A stretch of 40,686 bases of DNA, taken from NCBI GenBank assembly GCA_024680925.1, contig JAILBM010000350.1, positions 1 through 40,686 of the forward strand, given 5' to 3'. Source of the stretch: Butyrivibrio sp. GTDB taxonomy: Bacteria; Bacillota; Clostridia; Lachnospirales; Lachnospiraceae. Of this stretch, positions 8,913 to 16,164 are shown in pieces (positions within the stretch are counted from its first letter, which is position 1; every line of letters begins with the position of its first letter). The position numbers and the translations under genes are program-made. A model generated the notes under the pieces. That model did no database searches. It was given only the letters and a program-made list of their open reading frames with translations, and was not told the DNA's origin.

Positions 8913-10064
8913 TTACCATTCCTTAGAGCCAAGATATTCATAAGCCTCAGCTTCAGCTTCAAGTATTTCCTCAACCGAAGGATTCTGAATCACCTTATGA
9001 TGATCCATGGCTTCGCTTATCATATCGTATATTTCAAGGAATCTGATTTTTTCCTGAAGGAACATCTTAACAGCCATTTCATTGGCGGCATTAAATACTG
9101 TAGGAAGACTTCCGCCGACTCTTGCTGCATCATAGGCAAGCTTAAGTCCTACAAAGGTATCTGTATCAGGCTTTTCAAAAGTAATGCAGCCAAGCTCATA
9201 AAAGTCCAGTCTCTTTTCGTCCATAAATACTCTGTCAGGATAAAAAAGAGCATACTGAATAGGAAGCTTCATATCCGGAACTCCAAGCTGTGCCATTACA
9301 GAGCCATCCACATACTGTACCATGGAATGGATAATACTCTGAGGCTGAACAACAACCTGAATCTGATCAAGTGATACATCAAAAAGCCACTTGGCTTCCA
9401 TAACTTCAAGTCCCTTATTTACAAGGGAAGCTGAATCTATAGTAACCTTAGGTCCCATGCTCCAGTTAGGATGCTTTAGAGCATCACTTGCTCTCATATT
9501 CTCAAGCTCAGATCTCTTCTTGCCTCTGAATGGGCCACCTGATGCTGTAAGAAGAATCTTTTCAAGTTTCTTTTTCGGTTCTCCGTTTAAGGACTGAAAA
9601 ATAGCACTATGTTCTGAATCTACAGGAAGAATAGCCACATTCATTTCCTTTGCAAGAGGCATTATTATATGTCCTGCAGTTACAAGAGTCTCCTTATTGG
9701 CAAGTGCTATATCCTTTCCACTTCTGATGGCTGCTATAGTAGGTCTGATACCAATCATTCCTACCACTGCAGTAAGTACTGTATCTGCTTCAGGCACCTG
9801 AACCATTTCTATAAGTCCATCCATGCCTTCCATAATCTCCACAGGCATGTCAGCAAGCTTAACCTTCAAATCCTGTGCAGCCTTGGGATCAAACATGGTA
9901 ACATACTTTGGTCTGAATTCTCTTACCTGTTTTTCAACCATATCTACATTTGTATTTGCAGCAAGGCCTATTATTTCAAGGTCTTCTCTATTAGCTCTTA
10001 CAACGTCCAGCGTCTGAGTACCTATAGATCCTGTTGAGCCTAAAAGTATCAGCTTTCTACCCAT
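8913..10064 (-). CDS. dxr: 1-deoxy-D-xylulose 5-phosphate reductoisomerase
   Basis: This 383-residue enzyme catalyses the NADPH-dependent conversion of DXP to 2-C-methyl-D-erythritol 4-phosphate, the committed MEP step. The N terminus has the dinucleotide-binding motif GSTGSIGTQTLDVV. LANKETLV, PVDSEHSAIFQ, LTASGGPF and KHPNWSMGPKVTIDSASL carry the substrate and metal site, and the C-terminal helical domain is complete. GGAGG is 9 nt before the ATG. It is transcribed after cdsA (20 bp gap) and before rseP. It is full length with all expected motifs. Confidence 0.98.
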   Translation of the reverse strand: MGRKLILLGSTGSIGTQTLDVVRANREDLEIIGLAANTNVDMVEKQVREFRPKYVTMFDPKAAQDLKVKLADMPVEIMEGMDGLIEMVQVPEADTVLTAVVGMIGIRPTIAAIRSGKDIALANKETLVTAGHIIMPLAKEMNVAILPVDSEHSAIFQSLNGEPKKKLEKILLTASGGPFRGKKRSELENMRASDALKHPNWSMGPKVTIDSASLVNKGLEVMEAKWLFDVSLDQIQVVVQPQSIIHSMVQYVDGSVMAQLGVPDMKLPIQYALFYPDRVFMDEKRLDFYELGCITFEKPDTDTFVGLKLAYDAARVGGSLPTVFNAANEMAVKMFLQEKIRFLEIYDMISEAMDHHKVIQNPSVEEILEAEAEAYEYLGSKEW

Positions 10065-10084
10065 TTAATCAATTCCTCCAAATA

Positions 10085-10903
10085 TTACTTTAACAGTAGT
10101 GCGGCAAGGGCATATATCATAGGTGCCACAAAAATCACACTGTCAAATCTATCCATAATTCCGCCATGTCCCGGAATTATATTTCCATAATCCTTAATAT
10201 CATGATCCCTTTTTATGCCCGAAGCTGCAAGATCGCCTATCTGAGCAACTATGGAAGCTGCAAAGGTTATCAACATGAAAGCCGGAATTATAGTGTTATT
10301 ATGCACCTTAAATGTGGATAAAATGTATCCAAATACAGCTCCGGTGATAACACTGGCAACCATGCCTCCAATTGAGCCTTCAATAGTCTTTTTTGGTGAT
10401 AAAACCGGAGCAAGCTTATGTTTACCAAAAGCTCTTCCGGCAAGATATGCAAAGGTATCACATATCCATGCAACAAAAGGAATCCAGCAAATATACGGTC
10501 CATATCCATCTGCAATGCGAAGCATATAAATAAATGAAAGCATTACAGGTGCATATACAAAACAAAATACCGCTGAAATAGCCTGACTTGCTTTATATTT
10601 AGGAAAAGAAAACACATAAGCCGACATTACGGCAAGAAAAGTAAACATTACAGAAATAATAAAGTATTTGGAATCTCCGTAAATCACCATAAGAATATAG
10701 TGCAGAGCTATTCCCAGATACCCCATCATCTCCAGTATATTTATTTTTTTATCCTTTGTATGTACTCCGCATGCCTTTGAAAGCTCATTATAAGCTATGC
10801 ACGAAAGCACAAACAAAACCCCTGCCATAATATAACCACCTGCCAGTAATACTACTAGAAGTGATATAGCTATTATCACACCGCTAATTACTCTGGTTTT
10901 CAC
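10085..10903 (-). CDS. cdsA: Phosphatidate cytidylyltransferase
   Basis: This integral membrane enzyme makes CDP-diacylglycerol from phosphatidic acid and CTP, the branch point for phospholipids. The 272 residues contain about seven to eight hydrophobic segments and the family signature near the C terminus: SGIKRDHDIKDYGNIIPGHG followed by GIMDRFD. SPKKTIEGSIGG is also typical. The start is a GTG at 10903 with GGGAG about 9 nt upstream. It is placed between uppS (26 bp upstream) and dxr, the common Firmicutes order. Confidence 0.96.
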   Translation of the reverse strand: MKTRVISGVIIAISLLVVLLAGGYIMAGVLFVLSCIAYNELSKACGVHTKDKKINILEMMGYLGIALHYILMVIYGDSKYFIISVMFTFLAVMSAYVFSFPKYKASQAISAVFCFVYAPVMLSFIYMLRIADGYGPYICWIPFVAWICDTFAYLAGRAFGKHKLAPVLSPKKTIEGSIGGMVASVITGAVFGYILSTFKVHNNTIIPAFMLITFAASIVAQIGDLAASGIKRDHDIKDYGNIIPGHGGIMDRFDSVIFVAPMIYALAALLLK

Positions 10904-10929
10904 AATAAGGTTCTCCCTTTTATGCTATT

Positions 10930-11661
10930 TTATTTATCTTCCTTGTCCTGCAAGAGACCACCGTACTTTCTGTCTCTTTTACCATAAGAATCGACTGCCA
11001 TTTGCAGCTGCTCTTTATCAAAATCAGGCCATGCTACCTGAGCATAATAAAACTCGGTGTAGGCACACTGCCACAAGAGATAATTGGATATGCGCTGCTC
11101 TCCACAAGTCCTTATCATAAGATCAGGATCAGGCAGCTCCCGGGTGTCCAGATTTTTACTGATCATCTCTTCAGTAATATCCTCTGCCTTAAGCTCGCCC
11201 TTTGCGCACTTTTCCGCAAGCTTTCTTACAGCTCTTGTTATTTCATCCCTGCTTCCGTAATTTATAGCAATAGTAAACTGAAGACCGGTATTACCTGCTG
11301 TTGTGGTCTCAAGCTCTTCAATTGCATTTTTTATATCATCTGAGAGTCTGCTTCTCTCACCTATTACACGACATCTTACGTTGTTCTTCATAGACTTCTT
11401 GATACTTGTCTTAAGATACTGACGAAGAATTGTCATAAGTGCGGAAACCTCAGTCTCAGGTCTGTTCCAGTTTTCAGTTGAAAAAGCATATACCGTAAGG
11501 TACTTAATGCCCATATCACGAGCTACCTCAAGTATATCTTCTACTGCCTTAGCGCCCTGCATATGTCCGTAATTACGAGGCATACCCTTTGCCTTGGCCC
11601 ATCTTCCGTTACCATCAAGTATTATAGCCACATGCTGTGGAATTTTCTTTTCATCTGTCAT
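10930..11661 (-). CDS. uppS: Undecaprenyl diphosphate synthase
   Basis: This cis-prenyltransferase condenses IPP onto FPP to give the C55 lipid carrier for peptidoglycan and wall polymers. The N-terminal signature is HVAIILDGNGRWAKAKG, with the catalytic Asp in LDGN. YLTVYAFSTENWNRP and the C-terminal LPDPDLMIRT/E-Q-R-I-S-N-Y-L-L-W block are intact. The ORF track begins at a GTG (11670), but the ATG at 11661 has AGGTG 6 nt upstream, giving 243 residues starting MTDEKKIPQH. A short hairpin lies in the 69 bp gap after frr. Confidence 0.97.
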   Translation of the reverse strand: MTDEKKIPQHVAIILDGNGRWAKAKGMPRNYGHMQGAKAVEDILEVARDMGIKYLTVYAFSTENWNRPETEVSALMTILRQYLKTSIKKSMKNNVRCRVIGERSRLSDDIKNAIEELETTTAGNTGLQFTIAINYGSRDEITRAVRKLAEKCAKGELKAEDITEEMISKNLDTRELPDPDLMIRTCGEQRISNYLLWQCAYTEFYYAQVAWPDFDKEQLQMAVDSYGKRDRKYGGLLQDKEDK

Positions 11662-11681
11662 ATATGTCACCTAAACATAGA

Positions 11682-11704
11682 GGCTGAAGCTCTTCGCTCC
11701 AGCC
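11682..11704 (-). other. Short hairpin between frr and uppS
   Basis: Read on the minus strand, GGCTGGAGC and GCTTCAGCC form a nine-pair stem (one G-U) around the loop GAAGA. No U-run follows, so it is unlikely to be a terminator. It could stabilise or process the mRNA between the two genes. Confidence 0.45.
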
Positions 11705-11730
11705 CCATAAACCTTCATGTTATATCGAAA

Positions 11731-12282
11731 TCAAACCTTCATGATTTCTTTGTTCTTTTCTTCTACTACAGAATCAATGTTCTTAATGAACTTATCTGTA
11801 AGCTTCTGAAGCTCATCCTCAAGATCTGAAATTTCATCCTCGGAAACCTCTGTTCCCTTAAGCTTCTTAAATGCCTCATTACCATCACGTCTGATATTAC
11901 GAACAGCAACCTTGGCATCCTCACCTTTTTTCTTAATATCCTTAGCAAGCTGTTTTCTTCTTTCCTCTGTAAGCTCAGGGAAAATAAGTCTGATAACAGC
12001 GCCGTCATTACTTGGTGTAATTCCAAGATCAGACATCATAAGAGCCTTTTCAATATCCTTGATAAGAGCCTTATCCCAAGGTGCAATCTGAATCATGCGG
12101 GCCTCAGGAACAGAAACATTACCAACCTGCTGGATTGGTGTAGGTGTTCCGTAGTAATCAACCTTTATTTTATCAAGAACATGTGGATTGGCACGGCCTG
12201 CTCTTATAGCCTGTAAATCTTCGACAAGAAAATTATATGCCTTTTCCATTTTTTCATTATAAGCTTTTATTCTTTCGTTCAT
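11731..12282 (-). CDS. frr: Ribosome recycling factor
   Basis: This 183-residue cytoplasmic factor splits post-termination ribosomes together with EF-G. The protein has the typical long helical bundle (residues 1-30 and 105-183) with the beta domain between. Diagnostic stretches are LQAIRAGRANPHVLDKI, YYGTPTPIQQVGNV and GDxxRLIFPELTEERRKQ-like (here AVIRLIFPELTEERRKQ). AAGGA lies 6 nt before the ATG. It is co-directional with pyrH (18 bp upstream) and uppS, the standard pyrH-frr pair. Confidence 0.98.
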   Translation of the reverse strand: MNERIKAYNEKMEKAYNFLVEDLQAIRAGRANPHVLDKIKVDYYGTPTPIQQVGNVSVPEARMIQIAPWDKALIKDIEKALMMSDLGITPSNDGAVIRLIFPELTEERRKQLAKDIKKKGEDAKVAVRNIRRDGNEAFKKLKGTEVSEDEISDLEDELQKLTDKFIKNIDSVVEEKNKEIMKV

Positions 12283-12300
12283 GGTATTCCTTTCCGTTAC

Positions 12301-12996
12301 TTAGTCACAAGTAACTGTTGTGCCATTAAAATCGCCACTTGCTGCCTTTACAATACTGTTTTCTTCCTGTAATGCAAAAACTCTCATTGGCATCTTATTA
12401 TCTCTTGCAAGAATAGATGCAGTCATATCAACTACCTGAAGATTATTGGCTACAACTTCATCTATTGTAAGCTTATCATAGCGTTTAGCATTCGGATTCT
12501 TGGCAGGATCACTGTCATAAACACCATCAACCGCTTTTGCAAGAAGCAGAACATCTGCTTCAACTTCAACTGCTCTGAGAACAACTCCTGTATCGGTTGA
12601 AAAATATGGATGTCCTGTACCACCCGCAAAGAATACTACCATACCCTTAGAGAAATACTTATTAGCCCTGTCCTTGGAGAAAAGCTTTGTAAATGATCCG
12701 CACTCAAAAGGTGTCAGAATATTTGTAAGTATGCCCTCGCTTCTAAATATCTCTGAGACATAAATACAGTTCATGATAGTAGCAAGCATACCAATCTGAT
12801 CAGCCTTAACCCTGTCAATATTTTCACTGGTACGGCCTCTCCAGAAATTGCCGCCTCCAATAACAATACCAACCTCAGTTCCGGCATCAACAAGCTGTTT
12901 TACCTGCAATGCCACCTTTCTGACAGTTTCCTCATCGAAGCCTGTCTTTTTACTGCCTGCAAGAGCTTCTCCGCTTAGCTTTAATAATATTCTCAT
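12301..12996 (-). CDS. pyrH: UMP kinase
   Basis: This enzyme phosphorylates UMP to UDP in pyrimidine nucleotide synthesis and belongs to the amino acid kinase fold. Motifs are LLKLSGEALAG (N-terminal P-loop-like), GIVIGGGNFWRG, FFAGGTGHPYFSTDT and KAVDGVYDSDP (uridine and ATP sites). The ORF track extends to 13032, but the ATG at 12996 is preceded by GGAGA at a 5 nt spacing and gives the family N terminus MRILLKLSGE, so the 231-residue product is chosen. rpsB-tsf, which precedes pyrH in many Firmicutes, is not here; a bactofilin gene takes that place. Confidence 0.97.
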   Translation of the reverse strand: MRILLKLSGEALAGSKKTGFDEETVRKVALQVKQLVDAGTEVGIVIGGGNFWRGRTSENIDRVKADQIGMLATIMNCIYVSEIFRSEGILTNILTPFECGSFTKLFSKDRANKYFSKGMVVFFAGGTGHPYFSTDTGVVLRAVEVEADVLLLAKAVDGVYDSDPAKNPNAKRYDKLTIDEVVANNLQVVDMTASILARDNKMPMRVFALQEENSIVKAASGDFNGTTVTCD

Positions 12997-13050
12997 ATAT
13001 ATCTCCATTTTATACTGATGTATTAACCGCAAATATAAGCCGGTTTTTCA

Positions 13051-14037
13051 TCATCTATTTTTACTACTCTTAAGTCCTTCAAAGAATTCAGCAGGATTAA
13101 CTTCAGCATATGACTGTGAGCACATACCTTCGATAACAGCACCATTGTTGATCTGAACTGACTGAGACCTGATATTACCCATAACAATAGCTGTGGTATC
13201 AAGGATAACAGGTCCGTGAACATCAATGTCACCCTTAACAGCACCTGCGATAACTGCACTTGTAGCATATATATTGCCTACAATTACTGTACTCTGTCCA
13301 ACCTTAGCAGATCCGTTACTGCGAACCTCACCTGTGATTCTTGCATTCTCTGCATAAATCTCTGCAGCCTTGGAATCACCATCAATTTCTCCTGTGATAT
13401 TAAGCTTTCCAAGAGCTGTTACATTACCTGTCACCTTTCCTACAAGGTCAAGAGAACCGGTTGTCTGGATATCACCGGAAATCACCATATTCTCTGTAAT
13501 AACCGCAGTTTCATCTGTAGCTGACATCTGTTCAAATTCCATTGTTTCAAATCCCCCGTCATTCTTACTTTCTGTTTCTATATTAGTCTCCTGTGCAATC
13601 GTATCCTCAATATGTTCCTTGCCGATAGCTTCGATAGCACTGAGAGTTTCCTTTACCTCATCAACCTTTTGAACTTCTTCCTGTACCCCTGCGTCAAGAT
13701 TTGCCGTAATATAGTCAACAGGTTCAGGTTGTTTTTCTTCAACAACCTCTTCTTCAGGCTTTGCAACCTCCGGCTGTATAACAACAGCTTCCGCCTCTTC
13801 TTCCTCAACCGGTGCCGCAATCTCTTCAGATGCTGTATTAACAACCGTCTCTTCAAGTTTTAAATCATCCAGACGATTAAGCATACTACCTAAATCCTCT
13901 TTCTTTTTTGAAGAAGCGGATGACTTATTAGCAGAATTCTCAGCATCCAGGGCTTTGGCATCTTCATTAGTATCCTCTGGCATTAAAGTATTAACTGCCT
14001 GAGACAGATCGCTTTTCAGCTCTGAAAAAAATCCCAT
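13051..14037 (-). CDS. Bactofilin (polymer-forming cytoskeletal protein)
   Basis: The C-terminal half (about residues 180-310) is a repetitive right-handed beta-helix of the bactofilin family: runs such as VISGDIQTTGSLDLVGKVTG, LNITGEIDG and KGDIDVHGPVILD have the characteristic G-x-[ILV] spacing. The N-terminal 180 residues are unusual: a short helix (MGFFSELKSDL), then a long Glu/Ala/Val-rich acidic low-complexity region (EEEEAEAVVIQPEVAKPEEE). Bactofilins self-assemble into filaments that position cell-wall enzymes. GGAGG sits 8 nt before the ATG at 14037, preferred over the upstream start at 14052. The neighbour 25 bp upstream is a NodB deacetylase, which suits a role in wall remodelling; pyrH follows after 54 bp. 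Confidence 0.9.
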   Translation of the reverse strand: MGFFSELKSDLSQAVNTLMPEDTNEDAKALDAENSANKSSASSKKKEDLGSMLNRLDDLKLEETVVNTASEEIAAPVEEEEAEAVVIQPEVAKPEEEVVEEKQPEPVDYITANLDAGVQEEVQKVDEVKETLSAIEAIGKEHIEDTIAQETNIETESKNDGGFETMEFEQMSATDETAVITENMVISGDIQTTGSLDLVGKVTGNVTALGKLNITGEIDGDSKAAEIYAENARITGEVRSNGSAKVGQSTVIVGNIYATSAVIAGAVKGDIDVHGPVILDTTAIVMGNIRSQSVQINNGAVIEGMCSQSYAEVNPAEFFEGLKSSKNR

Positions 14038-14062
14038 CTCGTGATCCTCCATTTCACTTTTC

Positions 14063-15037
14063 TCATTTGTTTTTGATATGTTGAACCGGTAACGTATCTT
14101 CCGTTATCGGGACTATCACTGTAGCATCCATCTGCTGTATCTGTTCTATTATCTCCGGAAGAGCCTCTACCGTAGTATGCTTATCCGCGGCATCATGCAT
14201 CAGAATAACAACATTGGAATATTTATCGACGCTGCTCATTACATTATTTACTATTTCATCTTTTGTTTTTCCTGAATCCGCGTCACCACAGGAAACATTC
14301 CAGTCAAAATAAGTAATGTTGGATTTATTAAGATAATCTATAAGTACTGCCATATCCACATCGCTCACTTTATTGGAGCTTCCACCGGGAAACCTGTACA
14401 AGTTGGTCCATACACCGGTATTTTCATATATAAAAGTCTGAAGCTTATGAAGATCGGTCTGGAAATTATCAAGCGAACTGTATATTTCCCCATATTTATG
14501 ACTGTAAGAATGCATACCTATGGAATGACCTTCATCAGTAATTCTTTCATACATCTCAAGATATTTATCCTGTTCCCTGCCAACTACAAAAAAAGTAGCT
14601 TTGACATTATACTCTTTGAGTATATCCAGAATTTCTCCCGTGTATATACTGGGTCCGTCGTCAAAGGTAAGATAAACTCTTCTGATATCATCAATGGCAT
14701 CGCTGTCATCATCATCCGTATCTTCTGTAACAGGACTTTGCTCATCATTTTCAGTCTGCTCTTCTTCCTGAGCATTTAAAGACCCGTCAAGTATCATAGT
14801 AGATTCCTGATCCACAACCAAAGTCCGTTCCTGATAATGTTCATGATACCATTCCAAATCTGCTTTCGCATTTTTTAAGCTGGCGCTTAGCCTGTCGCAG
14901 GTTACTGCCAGAGCTACACTTACGCATAAAGGAATAATAATTGCACCGGAAATGGTTCCAATTATCATTTTTCTTAATCTTGCCACCCTTTCAGAGGGTT
15001 GCCTGTCATTGTTTTGAGCCCCGTTTTCTGCCTGCAT
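14063..15037 (-). CDS. Membrane-anchored polysaccharide deacetylase (NodB family)
   Basis: This 324-residue protein has an N-terminal membrane anchor (about 28-48, IIGTISGAIIIPLCVSVALA), a short helical stalk, an acidic linker (EEEQTENDEQ, DTDDDDSD), and a NodB carbohydrate esterase 4 domain from about 115. Motif 1 is YLTFDDGPS (catalytic base and metal Asp), motif 2 is MHSYSHK (metal His pair) and motif 3 is YRFPGGSS. The family removes N- or O-acetyl groups from peptidoglycan or chitin-like glycans; extracellular peptidoglycan is the likely substrate. The ATG at 15037 has GGGAG 9 nt upstream, better than the ORF-track start at 15100. The pairing with a bactofilin suggests localised wall modification. 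Confidence 0.92.
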   Translation of the reverse strand: MQAENGAQNNDRQPSERVARLRKMIIGTISGAIIIPLCVSVALAVTCDRLSASLKNAKADLEWYHEHYQERTLVVDQESTMILDGSLNAQEEEQTENDEQSPVTEDTDDDDSDAIDDIRRVYLTFDDGPSIYTGEILDILKEYNVKATFFVVGREQDKYLEMYERITDEGHSIGMHSYSHKYGEIYSSLDNFQTDLHKLQTFIYENTGVWTNLYRFPGGSSNKVSDVDMAVLIDYLNKSNITYFDWNVSCGDADSGKTKDEIVNNVMSSVDKYSNVVILMHDAADKHTTVEALPEIIEQIQQMDATVIVPITEDTLPVQHIKNK

Positions 15038-15165
15038 TGCATAGTTCTCCCATAATCTAACAGAATTAAGTATATCATATCTGTCAGAATAAAAAAACAA
15101 TTAAGGTTTAAAATATATCTTGGTAAAAATGCTTATTATATAGCGCCAAATCGCCTTATTGTTGT

Positions 15166-15867
15166 TCATTTATCCAATATAAGTGCAGGCTTAAATACCA
15201 GAAAATCTCCCGAAACAAGACTGTATTTTATTCCATCCACTTTTCCCAAAAGGCTGTCATGAAAACGATCTTTGCCATGGCAGTGGGCATAGACAATCTG
15301 TTCTACTCCGTAGGCCTTGGCAATCATGGTAAATCTGCTTTCCTTTTTGCCAATTTCCGTTGGGGGATAATGAAGAAACATGATAAATTTCTCATATCCG
15401 TCTGCCACTGCGGCATCAAAGGATGCTCTAAGCCGCTTACATTCCCTTTCGATGATCATCTCACAGTGTTCACGGGTATCTTTTCCTTCATATACATATC
15501 CCTTGGTACCCACTATGGCATAGTCGCCGTAAGGATAATAATTATTTTGCAAAAAAAAGAGTCTGTCCCTGTACTCATCATTTAGTCTGTCAGTTTTCTT
15601 GGCATCCCAGAACATATCATGATTACCGCGGATCATTACTTTTTTACCGGGAAGGTCACAGATAAATTCCAGATCTTCTCTGCAATCCCTAAGCTTTCTT
15701 CCCCAGGAATGATCTCCCACAACCACCACTGTATCCTCAGGCTTTACCACCTTATTCCAGTATTTCTCTATTTTCTTTTCGTGCTTTTCCCACACACCGC
15801 CATATATATCCATGGTCTTATCACACTGAAAAGCCAGATGCAGATCGCCTATTGCATATAATGCCAT
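15166..15867 (-). CDS. Metallophosphoesterase
   Basis: This 233-residue cytoplasmic calcineurin-like phosphoesterase has the five metal motifs in order: IGDLHL near residue 5, VVVGDHSWG near 50, RGNHDMFW near 78, a central FLHYPP near 165, and HCHGK near 195. The two-metal centre is therefore complete. The substrate cannot be told; relatives act on phosphodiesters or phosphomonoesters. The ORF track begins at a TTG four codons earlier; the ATG at 15867 has GGAGA 5 nt upstream. Upstream lies a leader with several stacked hairpins. It is co-directional with the deacetylase, 128 bp away, so it may or may not share the long operon. Confidence 0.88.
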   Translation of the reverse strand: MALYAIGDLHLAFQCDKTMDIYGGVWEKHEKKIEKYWNKVVKPEDTVVVVGDHSWGRKLRDCREDLEFICDLPGKKVMIRGNHDMFWDAKKTDRLNDEYRDRLFFLQNNYYPYGDYAIVGTKGYVYEGKDTREHCEMIIERECKRLRASFDAAVADGYEKFIMFLHYPPTEIGKKESRFTMIAKAYGVEQIVYAHCHGKDRFHDSLLGKVDGIKYSLVSGDFLVFKPALILDK

Positions 15868-15912
15868 ACAATTCTCCAAAATAAATAAACAAGTTTACTG
15901 TTCTTTTAATCT

Positions 15913-16030
15913 ATGACTTTTTGTCGTTTTGCTCCAAAAGTCATGCAAATAGGCCATTTGAAGGCGACTAACGTCGCAGGGCCTATTTGCCTCTTGAATC
16001 ACTTTCTTACGAAACCCGCAGTAAATGCGG
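15913..16030 (-). other. Structured leader with stacked hairpins upstream of the phosphoesterase
   Basis: Three neighbouring inverted repeats are seen. ATGACTTTT (15913-15921) pairs with AAAAGTCAT (15936-15944). Immediately next to it GCAAATAGGCC (15945-15955) pairs with GGCCTATTTGC (15980-15990), and this encloses GCGAC TAAC GTCGC (15964-15977). CCGCA (16016-16020) pairs with TGCGG (16026-16030). There is no ORF. The order places them in the 5' region of the phosphoesterase mRNA, after a terminator for the preceding gene. It could be a regulatory leader, a small RNA, or a dispersed palindromic repeat; the sequence alone does not decide. Confidence 0.55.
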
Positions 16031-16071
16031 ATTTCTGTAATTAACGTACAAGAATACATTCATTAATTAAA

Positions 16072-16113
16072 AATACCTATACCGGACCATTTTTTCAACC
16101 CGGTATAGGTATT
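16072..16113. terminator. Terminator after the beta-helix surface protein
   Basis: AATACCTATACCGG (16072-16085) pairs perfectly with CCGGTATAGGTATT (16100-16113) over 14 bp with a 14 nt loop. On the minus strand the stem ends in a short U-rich run (GGTATTTTTA), placing the end of the surface-protein transcript here; on the plus strand ATTTTTT follows, so it may work both ways. Confidence 0.8.
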
Positions 16114-16164
16114 ATTTTTTCATCATTTAAATCAGGCAGCTATGTAATATCATTTTACTTCAAA

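Noticed and set aside
13653-13856. Basic 67-residue ORF inside the bactofilin gene
   Set aside because: It is an alternative frame of the acidic Glu-rich stretch, which explains its Arg/Lys/Leu composition.
15913-16030. Known riboswitch class
   Set aside because: I could not match the hairpins to the core of any riboswitch I know; kept as an unassigned structured region.
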